Below are positions 48,538 through 58,723 of a stretch of 64,000 bases of DNA, piece after piece; the first letter of the stretch is position 1; the number at the start of each line of letters is the position of its first letter. The notes below the pieces were generated by a model. That model had not been told where the DNA came from and did no database searches. It was given only the letters and a program-made list of their open reading frames with translations. The translations under genes were made by a program, and so were the position numbers. The DNA is from Grammothele lineata. Lineage: Eukaryota > Basidiomycota > Agaricomycetes > Polyporales > Polyporaceae. The stretch spans positions 124,001-188,000 of the forward strand of contig NDFF03000316.1 in the NCBI GenBank assembly GCA_002150815.3. The letters run 5' to 3'.

Positions 48538-48720
48538 GCCTAAGCTGCGCGAGCGAGTCTGTGGTAGCGGTAGTGTCGCTGCGTGCGCCGTGACGAGATG
48601 AATGTGGGGGAGAGGATGGAGGGTAGAAGTCGATGGGTGTGCAAGGATCCGGGCGCGGACGTCGCGCGGCCTTTTGCATGGGCGCACAAGCCGGGGCACC
48701 AGTCATCGACGTCATTCGGC

Positions 48721-49366
48721 CATGTTCGACGTCATGCCCCTTCCTCCCATATGCGGCAACTGCTCGCGCGCATTCGCTTGGCACTGCGCCGTTCGACCGC
48801 ATTCCAGTCCTCGCTCGCCCGTTCGACCCTCGGACCCGCCGCCCGACCGGAACGTCCTGCTGTGAGTGAATAATGCAGATGTTGTCAACGCGAGACAGCG
48901 GGGCCGAGCGGCCACGTACGTACGATCGCAGCTGATTCATGTGTGTCCGCGACAAACCCCTGAGCGTCCGCGGGGACGGATGACCAACCGCGACGGAGGG
49001 ATGCGTGTGATTAGAGTTCGGGACCGCGGACGAAGCCGCGTTGTTACGACGGTGCATCTCGAACGCGAGTCTGGAGTCGGGCTCCTACGGATGGCCCATC
49101 TTGACGTCGCCGCGTTGTCGTCATTTTGGCTCCAGAGTCCGGAGAATCGCGCACACGTTTGCTAGCTCGTGGGCCGCGCGTGGCCAGAGGTGTGGAACCC
49201 AAGTGTTCATAGCAGAGCTCTCGAATGAGCAGAGTCATAGTATGTTGGGTGCATATGGGGATGGTGAGAGACAAGACGCAGTTGCAGTGCAAGAGAATCG
49301 GCGGTTGGCCACGAACCGTATCCGAGCCAGAACGACTGTAGCGTAGCAAATGCGCCCTGCTAGGAC
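48721..49366. other. promoter side of ErdS and array right edge
   Basis: About 650 bp between the end of U3 similarity and the tRNA gene. It should contain the distal ErdS promoter (minus). Short shadow frames only. The U1/U2 CCGGTCCG pair is not present, although related CGG/CCG words occur near 48,825-48,860. Confidence 0.4.
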
Positions 49367-49452
49367 GCCCCCGTTGTCTAATGGTTATGACGTCAGACTT
49401 CTACTTCATATATGGAATCTGGAGGTTGCGAGTTCGAGTCTCGCCGGGGGCT
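49367..49452 (+). tRNA. tRNA-Arg (UCU) with a 13-nt intron
   Basis: A cloverleaf can be drawn. Acceptor stem GCCCCCG (49367-49373) pairs with CGGGGGC (49445-49451). The D arm contains AATGGTTA. Anticodon stem TCAGA (49393-49397) pairs with TCTGG (49418-49422). Anticodon TCT is at 49400-49402. T arm is GCGAG-TTCGAGT-CTCGC. A 13-nt intron (49404-49416, uncertain by one base) sits at the canonical place after position 37. A TTTT run follows at 49462, suiting a Pol III terminator. Confidence 0.92.
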
Positions 49453-49765
49453 CGTGACCGATTTTCTTGTTGCTATACATCAGAGCTTTTGCTTTTCGGA
49501 ATATTCCTTTTCATCCGTAGGTGCCTCAGCCTGCTGTTTGTTTAGTGACCTCTCCTTTGACGAGGATTCATCTGTCTAATCATTCCACTGAGGGCCCATG
49601 GTCCGGCCCGTGTAGCAGGCGCTAGGCGTCTACAATTTCTCCCCCAGACCTCTAGGACGTCTTCCACCCACATCCACCCATATACCGGCAACCCACAGAG
49701 CTCGCCGTTTTCTGCCCGTTTCAACACCGCGCCCGACCACATATCTTACTCCCCAGACACTCCGT
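49453..49765. other. intergenic gap
   Basis: About 310 bp between the tRNA and the J-domain gene, containing the tRNA terminator and the J-protein promoter. No other feature seen. Confidence 0.4.
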
Positions 49766-50717
49766 ATGCTCCCGCTTCAAGCCCACGCCCTGCGACAAGC
49801 CCGCTCTAGCTGTCTCCGACTCCCTCTCCGGTCTCGTCTCCGGCCGCACCCGCACTCTGGACCCTCGCGCCCGCGCCCGCAGACCTCTCCGCCGCCGCTA
49901 GGGAACCTTCGGCCGACGATCTCAGCGCGTGCGGCGTCGACGAGCGCAAGCGCGAATCCGTACCCGTTTCCGGCGGGCGCGCACCCGACACCACACCAGA
50001 TCTTCCACCTGCCCCGGAGCGCGACGCGCGCGGACGTCAAGGCCCGGTGTGCGTGCCCCTCCCCCTTCGTCCCCCTGACGCTTTACATTTGTCGCGTGTT
50101 TCTTTGGGCTGACGAACCCTGCCACTCTTCCTGCTTCTCGGGAATGTACCTGCAGACTATGACCTCGTGAGGATCTACCACCCCGACTCTCTCTCCGCCT
50201 GCGCGGGCGGCGTCCCGCCCGAAACTGCCCATGCACGCTTCCAAGCTATATCAACAGCCTATGCCGTCCTCTCTGGCAAGAAGCCTGCCTCAGCGATGAA
50301 CGGGGAAGACGGCGCGGGGACTGGGGCGGGGGCGACGAGGCCAAGCTATCACGACTTGAGCACGGCGATGTGGCGCGCGAGGCAGCAGAGAAGGGCAGAG
50401 TTGGACGTCGGGCTGGACGAGAGGTGGAAGGAGCGCATGATGGTCTGCGCGATATTTCTGGTACGTTCGCAGATTCACTTGTCTGGGTTGTGAGTTTGAA
50501 GGGGGGTCGTGGCTTGTAGGTGATCGCGCTGTTCGTGCTGCAGACGTATACGACCCGCAGGCGAGCCTTGTTGGATGCAAGGCACGCCCACCGAATGTCG
50601 ACTTCGTCGGCAGAACAATCTTTGTCTCTTGCGAGCTCTACCAAGGACGATTCTCGAACGCTGTCTGGCGACGACGACGCGGCGCGGCTGGCGGCACCAA
50701 GACCTCCTCCTCGCTAA
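49766..50717 (+). CDS. J-domain (DnaJ-like) protein, membrane-anchored
   Basis: Hsp70 co-chaperone-type protein. Three exons: 49766-50048, 50156-50460 and 50520-50717, with phases that fit. The N-terminus is Arg-rich and lacks acids for about 60 residues (QARSSCLRLPLRSRLRPH), consistent with a mitochondrial presequence. The J domain starts NPYPFPAGAHPTPHQIFHLP and, across intron 1, reads DVKARYYDLVRIYHPDS with the HPD tripeptide, then ARFQAISTAYAVLSGK. A hydrophobic segment RMMVCAIFLVIALFVLQTY spans intron 2 and is a likely membrane anchor. The C-tail is Ser-rich. The layout resembles small mitochondrial-membrane J proteins. The partner Hsp70 is unknown. Confidence 0.88.
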
Positions 50718-51045
50718 CCTGTCACACACACTCCGCAACGCTCTTTTCCCCTGTAAGTTAGCATAACCCGTGTATAAGACATCCCTTCTTGTAATCTCCC
50801 TTGGGTCCCTGGAGATGTGGAACGAGCGTTCCCTCTGGGCTTTCATCCCGACTCCCTTCACGCGCGTCTTTCTCTCCATCATCCGCCGACGCGGGTGTAT
50901 TGCCCGTCCAGGAAGGCGTCACAAAGACCAAGTCTAGCCCACACATCACTGCCTGTCTCTCTGCGACCCTCAGCCAGAAGCGATGTCTTTAAGGGGCACA
51001 GCCGCCGTCCCTCGGGACGAAACGGGGCCAGCGGTCGATTGGACG
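50718..51045. other. intergenic gap between convergent genes
   Basis: About 330 bp separating the 3' ends of the J-domain gene and the PPxY gene. Nothing recognisable. Confidence 0.35.
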
Positions 51046-51740
51046 TCACCGTTCCCTGTCCTCGCAGTAGGACGGCGGCCGCGTCTGGCTACCCTCGCCT
51101 TCTTCGCCTCCTTCCTCGCTGTCCTCTGCAATCGTTCTCCTGCGGTCCGCCGTCGGTGACCCTACCCGTCCACCCTCCAGCCTTATCCCCGCGTCTCTCG
51201 AGCGTTTCGGGTGGACGCGCAGGACGTTTGGCAGTCGCTCGGGCTGGAGCGCGCCGTGATGCGCTGAACGGCGCGAGCGGTACGACGGAGGGAGGGTAGA
51301 GCACGTCTGGACGGACATCCCGTCGTCGTCGTCCCCATCCCCGTCGTCCCCGTCGCTGCCACTGTCGCTGTATCGCCCCGTAAAGGCAATACCGGACAAG
51401 TGGAGGTGATTGGGGTGAGCGAAAGCGGAGCTGGCCGCAGGACCGGGCGCCGTGAGGGGTTCGTGCGCAAGGTTATGATTGTCAATCCAGGACCCGTGGA
51501 GATGCGACCCTCGTTGGTGGGCTTCTGGGGAGCAGCAGGACCATCGACTATATGCGGCCCGTTGGGCTTGGGCTTGAGTACCGGTGTCGCTGTATGCGCT
51601 TGGTCGGGGACGGGACGGTCGTGCGGATCTATGGCGGCTTCATCGGAAAAGAGATCCTCCACTCGCGGTCGTTCAGAGGAGGGGGTCTCTAGCTCGCTCA
51701 TCTCGACGTATGGGTGGGACGGATATTTGAATTCAGACAA
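51046..51740 (-). CDS. uncharacterised PPxY-motif protein (gene model uncertain)
   Basis: Not a recognised family. The start MSEFKYPSHPYVEMSELETP at 51740 opens a frame running to about 51,183. In a second minus-strand frame, from about 51,560 to 51,046, an acidic stretch (SGSDGDDGDGDDDDG) is followed by two PY motifs, STLPPSYRSR and TRPPSYCEDRE. Such motifs usually recruit WW-domain (Rsp5/Nedd4-type) ubiquitin ligases. Both frames look partly coding and should be joined by an intron, but I could not find a GT-AG pair with matching phases. Either an unusual splice, a frameshift, or one spurious frame is involved. Confidence 0.45.
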
Positions 51741-51879
51741 GATGCTATGCCTAGTCGTTTTCAGGGAAGCAGCTGGGATTTACTTGTGCAAGTTACTTAC
51801 ACGTGACGATGCAAGGGGAGAGCCTGAGCCCAGCCCGTCACAGCAATTCATAGAACATTAACCAAGCGATCCGTTCACG

Positions 51880-53731
51880 TCACTCCCACTTCGACCGCAC
51901 AAGCACCAGACCATCTACTACCAGTAATACCACCCACTTATCAAGAAACCGGCCAGTGAACATGTTAGTCGACGTCGTCGTCACGTGGAAGGGATATCGC
52001 GATATGATCGGCTCTGCGAACGCCGGTGTATGCTCCAATGTATCCCCAACGTCGAATACCTTCTGAAGGTCGGGCGGTAGTGTCTCCTGATTCAGACGTG
52101 CCCACGGGTGCACATCGAAAGTGATCACCTCGAACGGCGATGTGCCCCGCGTTGCGCTCAACGCTTGTGGGGCAACCGCACATCGACTTCCCTCCACGGA
52201 GATCAAGCTCAACTGTATCTTGACCCGGACTATCCGCGTACCCATTGGTCCCCATTCGTTCCAAAAGACAACAAGAGGAGTGCTGGGGCTGCGTGGTTGG
52301 CGGGAGATCGTGTTGTATAGGGTAGACAAGGGGATGAAGAAGAAATACTGGTCTCTCGTGGCGCCGTCTCCTTCCCTTGTACCGGAGACCCCAATATTCA
52401 TTTTGAGCACCATCATTGCACATTCGGGGTCCTGTGCGAATAGTGGGGATAAAGGGGTCGGATTGTCTGAGCTGGGGGGATATGTCGGGGGGAGATGGAC
52501 GCCGACTATAAATTCAGAGTTCTGGGTGCCGTACAAGAGAGCTGAGCTAGAGTACTCCGGTAGTCCTAGAATGCATAGCGGCACACCCGGACCCGACGAG
52601 GAGTGCACAGCGCGAACTGCGGACGAATCGAATTCGTAAACAAAGAGCGAGTGTGAGCAATCTCCATATGGTGCGTTGTGGTGGACGATGGCGAGATTCT
52701 GTGAGATCAACACTGGACCATTGTCCTGGTTCGGAGAGTTGAGATCGCCACACGACTTCAGACGAACATGATATCAGATAAGCTTTTAATTCTGCACTTC
52801 GGGGAGAACGGGACGCACCCAGATACACACGCCTGTCTTCCAATTCCATACAGTGCAGTCGGATACTCCTGTCGTCCTCCAAACAGTCCACATGAGCACG
52901 TCTCCGAATAACTGAAGTTTATCCTCAAAGTTGTCGTCTTCGATATCAGGTGCTCGCGGTGCTTTCAGTGTGGATGTTGCGACATGACGGCGTGGCAAAC
53001 CATCCATTCCAAGAAGACGGCAGTCACGGTGCGATATCCTGTGTCGCACAGCACGTTTGAGTGAGAAGGACCAACCGCAAGAAATAGATCGTGAACCAAC
53101 GTTCTATCAACAAGCCTACTGGTAATGACGATGAGATCCTGGGAGAGGTCGACGGCGCAAGCTTTGATGTCGAGCGTGCCATTTCCGAGGGTGGGTATTC
53201 CTTCTACGATGAGTTGCACATGCACAGCGGCAACACACGAGGCAGACCGCCAAAGTTGAAGGCCTTTCTTACAGTGGGAATGTATGAAGCCGTCTAGCGT
53301 GTGGTGGAACATGCTGTTATCGGGAATGGCAGGATCTATTAGATATTGCGCATACAACCGCGTCTCCGTATCGTGTACTGCCTGATATTGACGTAGAACT
53401 CGCAGGCGGTGAGCTATGGGTACCGTGCCTGGGGCCCGAGGCCCATCCACCATCCCGCAGAGAGCTAGTCCGATCTTGTATTGAATGGCCGTAGTATGCT
53501 CTATGAGGTATAACAATCGGCGGCATACCTGTACCCAGATCGAAGACGAGATGTGAAGACAACCGTGAATGAGCAACTTGTGCTACGGATGCCATGCTCG
53601 ACATAGTCGCAATACGGCACCTTCTTGCAAACGAACAAGTCCTTGATCCTTGCTCCAAGAAGCAGCTTGATTTGAAGCTCCTCAGGTATCTGAAGCAGCA
53701 GGCATATCTGAGGAATTGTCGGATCTAGCAT
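51880..53731 (-). CDS. F-box protein (Agaricomycete type)
   Basis: Putative SCF ubiquitin-ligase substrate adaptor. The start MLDPTIPQICLLLQIPEELQ leads into an F-box-like helix set: IPEELQIKLLLGARIKDLFV, CKKV, then after an intron CRRLLYLIEHTTAIQYKIGL and ALCGMVDGP. This order (F-box followed by YKIGLALCGMVDG) is typical of a large family in mushroom-forming fungi. The rest is a beta-rich C-terminal region with no named domain (LWRSASCVAAVHVQLIVEG, VWNWKTGVCIWVRPVL, FDVHPWARLNQETLP). Five or so exons. Stop at 51880-51882. Confidence 0.8.
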
Positions 53732-54474
53732 CGCGGGGATTGGGGCGCTGCGAGAACACGGATTTCAGAGGGAGTAGTAGTGATGAAAGTCGCTTCGAGC
53801 TCGAAGTTCGTCCGACCATCGTCACGACGCCTTGAGCGTCTGATTCTCCTCCGGCCCACGTGGACCGCCATGGAGGGCGTCATCAAGAATCCAGCGCCTG
53901 TATTGTCGAAGGTTCCTTGTACTCGGACCACTTGCTCAACCCTTGACGTCGATGCCCAGCACAGTTTCTACTAGCCGTTCGTAGCTGAAAAACCGTCATT
54001 TCTACCACAGAACCTGTGTAACGCTAACAAAACCAACTTCTTCTAGGTTCCTAGGATGGGGCCGCCCGCCCCCCTTGGAGTGGTGCTACGTCATTCTGCG
54101 CGCACGATTGCCGAAGATGGCTCTTGACCTGTGCAAATCCGCCCGCCGACAGCGTCCGTGCGGTCCAGTGCGGTCGTCTCCCAACGTTTACCCACCTTCC
54201 CCGCGGGGCGCGCTTCTATGAACACTGGTCGCGGGGCCCCGGTCGGACCGCGGATCAAGGGTATCGACTCGATTCGACAGCGCCAAGACCGTCTCCGACG
54301 CGGAGGCTCCGGCGCAGAGGGCCATGTGCGATGCGCCCTTCATTTCCCGGTGTGCTGGACAACTAATGTCCGTGCCTGTTGACTCGTGCCTGCCGACTCG
54401 TGCCGTTTTGGGGTGCTGTTATAAGTGCGCCAAAGGGTCGGGGACGAGTTCGCGTTCCTCTCGCACCCCCCACC
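53732..54474. other. divergent intergenic region
   Basis: About 0.74 kb shared by the F-box gene (minus) and the CaaX-protein gene (plus). Several GCGGTCC/CGGTCG words occur at 54,155-54,255. A TATA-like TTATAAG sits at 54,419. No gene supported. Confidence 0.4.
54419..54425 (+). promoter_or_regulatory. TATA-like element
   Basis: TTATAAG lies about 50 bp upstream of the ATG at 54475. Called from sequence and spacing only. Confidence 0.45.
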
Positions 54475-55898
54475 ATGGCTTACTACGACTACTATCGCAC
54501 GTCGGTCCCCAACTGGGGAACCAACCAGGTGAGATTTACCCCTGCTTCATACCCTTCTTGCAATGCAGTTACTCATCGGTTACCGTAGTTCCAATTCGTG
54601 CCTCCACCGATGCCTACATTTCAACCCCAACCAACCTGTGAGTACATGTCGTCGGTTGAGTGTTATACAGTGTGTTCATTGGTCACGAACTTCTCAAGGG
54701 ACGGGCATGGACTACTTCAACGCACATGCACTTAACCCTGACATGTGCGCACTCCCGGCTAGTAGTATGTCTTCATCGTTCTAATATCCACTTCCAGGAA
54801 CCTGTACCAGTCCATCATGGGCGGTCTGAACACCATGACCGGTATGGGCGTCGACCACCGTACAGCCCGTCAACGGCACATGATGGTCTATGGCGGTATG
54901 GTAAGTTTTCGAATGCGACTGGTACATGCTCGATCATTCTCCGGTGCTCACGCGACGCGCTTCGCAGACCCCCATGGCTCAACTGCTCCCGGCCGACATC
55001 GGCGCGGCGGCGGCATATGAAGTGTATCGCATCTGGAAGCACAATTCATCGCTCTACGCGCCGCTCAGCGCAGATCGCATGATGCAACGCGAGGGGCTGA
55101 TCGGGATGGCCATCGCTGAAGGTTCGTCTTCATCTATCTGGGAACGTCGCCCTTGCTCTATCTAAGAACTTCGCGTAGCCCAGAGACTCTGGCAGTTTAC
55201 AGGACGCGTTATGGATGCGTACGGGCAACGCGCCGCATGCGAGTCGGCGGCAGCTACAGCGACGATTCTTGCAGATCGCGTACGTGCGCTCTCAATGTTA
55301 GCTGCACTCTGTTCACGTGTCTAACGCAACCCCGTAGTTCCTCAGCTATTCCGGCATGGCCGGCGGCGCCGCCCTCATCACGCCGGGCGGTTCTCCTTAC
55401 CAAGGAGGAATGCCTCTCGCCGGCGGTGGTGTATACGGCACGCCGTACACCAGCACGGCCGGCTCGTACGGACGCTACTCTCCTCGACTAGGCGCGCACC
55501 ACGTCGCAGCGCCACCCGGGGCGACTGTCGTTGTCGAGGGCAGCCCGCACTCGCACCATTCACACCATTCCCGCTCCCACTCGCGCGACAGCCACGGTCA
55601 TCACCACCACTCTCACCACCATTCGCATTCCCATCACCGGCCACACTCGCATTCGCGGCATCATCATCGTTCGAGCAGCCGTCATCATAGCCCACACATC
55701 CACATCGGTTCTCATCGTCACCTCCATCGGCCTCGCAGCGTCGAAGTGATCCATAGCGGTGGCGGCGGGTACACCCCATACTATGGTAACACCGGCTATG
55801 GTGGCTATGGGGGTTATGGAGGCTACGGCGGAGGGTATGGGTATGGCTCAAGCTACCCGTACTCGGGATACCGCGACTCTGGCTGCGTCATCTCATGA
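54475..55898 (+). CDS. His-rich protein with C-terminal CaaX box, paralogue A
   Basis: Function unknown. Early exons give MAYYDYYRTSVPNWGTNQ (54475-54528), FQFVPPPMPTFQPQPT (54589-54637), WTGMDYFNAHALNPDM and NLYQSIMGGLNTMTGMGV. A compact helical domain follows: LLPADIGAAAAYEVYRIWKH, then SADRMMQREGLIGMAIAEAQ and AACESAAATATILADR. The pattern AAxYExxxxWxHN vaguely recalls CipC/DUF3759 proteins, which is inference only. The last exon encodes a Gly-rich linker, a His/Ser/Arg tract (about 55,548-55,730, dozens of His) that could bind metal, and YGGYGG repeats. It ends in CVIS, a plausible farnesylation (CaaX) signal, so membrane attachment is likely. A paralogue starts at 62,552. Confidence 0.82.
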
Positions 55899-56246
55899 AC
55901 TTCTCTTCCCCCGGACCACTCGTCGATATTCTACTGTACAGCTTATACCTTCGTGTCCGAGTCGTGATCTATGTATTGATATACGCACTATCTTACTGTG
56001 ATCTATCGTGGTATACTATATTCACTGTACTAATACAATGTATTTCTCGCCCTCCACGACCTGGTTCATACTTCGAGCTAGCCAGCGCGAAGCGCGTTTA
56101 TGATTGGGCCGAACTTGAAGCCGAGCCATACTCTAGATCTGGTTGCAGTCACGTGGCCAGGCAGGACCGGCAGTCGTTTCTTATCGGAACGGTTGAGGTT
56201 TGTGGATTCGGGTTGACTCTGATCCTCTACACCCTCGACATACGCT
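55899..56246. other. intergenic gap
   Basis: About 350 bp, mainly the 3' UTR of the CaaX gene and upstream DNA of the coiled-coil gene. No further feature. Confidence 0.35.
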
Positions 56247-58013
56247 ATGACTCTCGCTCATCCTACATATCTTCTCTCGCTTCTGACGACTCACACTGAA
56301 CATTCCGTATCACTTTCCGTCTTGGCGGCTCTCCTGGGCTCTTTCTGTGTTTTCGCTACACCTCCGTCCTACGTCAACGCTGCAGGCTCGCTCAGGCGAC
56401 TTCTAGTCCTATTCTCGGTATATGCGATCTCCTCAAATCCCCGCGAATCTTCTTGCTCTTCTCTGCCTCTGTCAGACACACTACTATCTTGCGTTGTACA
56501 CGCACCACCGTCAGACGCACACAGCCATCCTACGGATCTCTCTAGTCACCCTTCTGGCGACTGTCGTGCCTTGTCGTGCCCTCTCGCTCCTGCCGGACCA
56601 CACTACACGGCTTGTACCGTCATCGCAGACAAAGAAGCGTTTCAGCAGCTGCTTCAACATCGGCTGGAACTCTACGGGCAGGTCAAGCAGCTCGAGCGCA
56701 ACAACAAGGCTCTTAGGGACAAGATCTTGCCGCTGGAATGCAAGCTCGTCGCTCTCAGGAAGGAAATAGTTCAAAGCACCTCGGAGAGCGGAGCATCAGT
56801 ATCAAGGACGAGCGATAGGACAAGCGAGATGGGTTTGCTCGTGCTGGCACAGGACGATCGGGAGAGGGACGAGCTCGAGGTACGCATATATCCTCCTTCC
56901 CCATCGTCACACCGGGGTCTCGTGCCACATACTGAAACTTCGTTACGTTTGCGTTGCACTTCCTATAGGACGAGCTCGACGAGCTTCGTGCAGCCCACGC
57001 ACGCGTCTTAGAAGAGAACGATGTACTCCGGGTACGTTTTCCCTCCCCATCATTCTCTCTTCCTGCTTCGTCTCAACCGCCCGTCATACATGGATGTCCA
57101 GGAAGAGCTAGAGGCCCTTCACAAGTCCTCGTACCCCGCCCCGAAACCGACATCGGAAGTAGGCGACGACCGTTCAGCACAGCGAACCTTCCTCGACCTC
57201 AAGATCTCGCACGTCGAACTCCACAGCGCACACTCGGATCTGCAAGGCTCTCACACGGACTTGAAGATCGCTCACGTTGAGCTCCAGACCGCACACTCGG
57301 ACCTACAATCCACGTATTCGACCCTACAGAACCGGCATTCCGATCTCCTCACCACGCATTCCGATCTCCAGACTACCCACTCCAGCCTTCAAAGCGCCCA
57401 CTCCAACCTACGCACCACACACTCGGACCTGCAAGCGTTATACTCCGCCCTGCAGACTGCGTACGCCGACCTGAACAGCGCACACGCCGACCTCCAAACC
57501 GGGCACGCGGACCTACAGAGCGCGCACGCTGCCCAAACCGCGCTCCTCACGCTCTGCCGCTCCGCCCTCGCGCGCGCGACGGTCCAGCGAGACGCGTTCG
57601 CCGCGCGCTGCGAGCACGAGAGTGCGGAGCACGACCGGAAGCTGGGCGAGCGCGACGAGGAGATCGCGCGTCTGCGCTCGGCGCTCGTGGTCACCGCCAC
57701 CGGGAGGAAGCTCGAGGAGGACAAGGCGCGGGCGAAGGGCGCCGTTGGTGTGGGAGCCGCGGGGGCGGTGACGATGACGGTGTGCGCGCCAACGCAGGTG
57801 CTCGAGGAGAAGAGGCTGGGTTGTGGCGACAACGTCGCACGCGACACGGGAGAAGGGTGGTCTGCTGGGCGGGAACAAGCCGTCTTCGGAGCGTTCGCGG
57901 AGACGGGCCAGGGTACTGTCATGGTTCTGCCATCGCCGCTTCGCATCCCTGTCCGCGAGTGGGTGCCGGCAAGGGCGGTGTCGCCAACTGCGCGGGTCCC
58001 TTCTTGGGTATAA
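56247..58013 (+). CDS. coiled-coil protein with H-S-D-L-Q heptad repeats
   Basis: Uncharacterised. After an N-terminal region of doubtful reading comes a clear coiled coil: DKEAFQQLLQHRLELYGQVK, QLERNNKALRDKILPLE and LALRKEI-like heptads, with introns at about 56,880-56,968 and 57,033-57,102 that keep phase (DELDELRAAHARVLEENDVL, then EELEALHKSS). From about 57,205 to 57,530 the protein is a near-perfect run of about 15 seven-residue units of the type (T/A)HSDLQ(T/S), for example THSDLQTTHSSLQSAHSNL. A second coiled coil with ERDEEIARLRSAL follows, then a disordered tail. The start is uncertain: the first 120 codons at 56247 look non-globular and true translation may begin near 56,620. Confidence 0.6.
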
Positions 58014-58723
58014 TGCTCGGGGCGTTTCTGAAGGCTTTTTGCGTATGTTTGTTACTTTGTCTGATGTTCGTTTAGGCCTTCTAGATTTGTCGCCACTCCT
58101 ATGTTCCTAGGGCGTACTTTGTGAACTTAGAGCTTGAGATGCCCCTCATGACATGCCGATGTTGAGAAGATCCTTCGAATGCGGGGGAATAGGAGTTTAC
58201 ATCTCCGTCGCCGTCTTCAGTCAGCCTGAGGCTAGCCTGAAGAGCATCATCATATCACCGATATACCTCGGCGTGGGCATCTTCTCAAGTCCAAGATATT
58301 CTCATAAGAGACATAACTCTAGCTAACATCTCGATGGTTGTGCAGCCCTACGGCTTCAGGGACAGGCTTAGGAACCCAACGTATATCCCGCAACCCTAAG
58401 CGAGATGAGTTCTCACTCGCCATAGTAAGTGATCTTCCTATGGTAACGCGCTGTCAGGTATCACGCTGATTTCCTTCAGCCATCCTCGGGTTTCACCTCA
58501 TCTCCCGGGGTTCCTGTAGTCAGTGAAGAGGCTCAATTGACGTCTAGTGCGCAGGTTAAGTATATGCTATGACATGAGGCAGCGTAAGACGAACTCCCGC
58601 GTTGGCTCATTGACTGACTATTTAGTGTCAATCCTCCGCCTGTGCCTTCCCCTTAGGTGCGATCCTTCTCCGTCCACAACCTCAGTACCCCGACCCCAAA
58701 CCGTGGCATTACCCATTAGAATC
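58014..58723. other. intergenic gap
   Basis: About 0.7 kb with no supported gene or repeat. It should hold the DUF6533 gene promoter on its right side. Confidence 0.35.

Larger units (their letters stand above)
40605..48720 (+). repeat. tandem segmental duplication unit U3 (holds the intact ErdS)
   Basis: Third direct copy. Landmarks: GGTGCGCTC at 40,747; ATGCCGCTAC at 41,602; DUF6533 start 44,020; ErdS 44,990-48,537. Similarity to the other units continues past the ErdS start through the CGCGGCCTTTTGCATGGGCG block (48,667) and fades at about 48,720, so the promoter further out differs from those of U1 and U2. Confidence 0.85.

Noticed and set aside
24981..48720. Array as a transposable-element family
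   Set aside because: No transposase, reverse transcriptase, terminal repeats or target-site duplications were seen, and the units contain host-type genes with introns.
48583..48873. Overlapping plus-strand ORFs upstream of ErdS
   Set aside because: GC-rich shadow frames with no domain, start context or conservation between units.
55378..55851. Long minus-strand ORF opposite the His-rich exon
   Set aside because: It is a shadow of low-complexity codons. The plus-strand frame has matching splice sites and a homologous paralogue.
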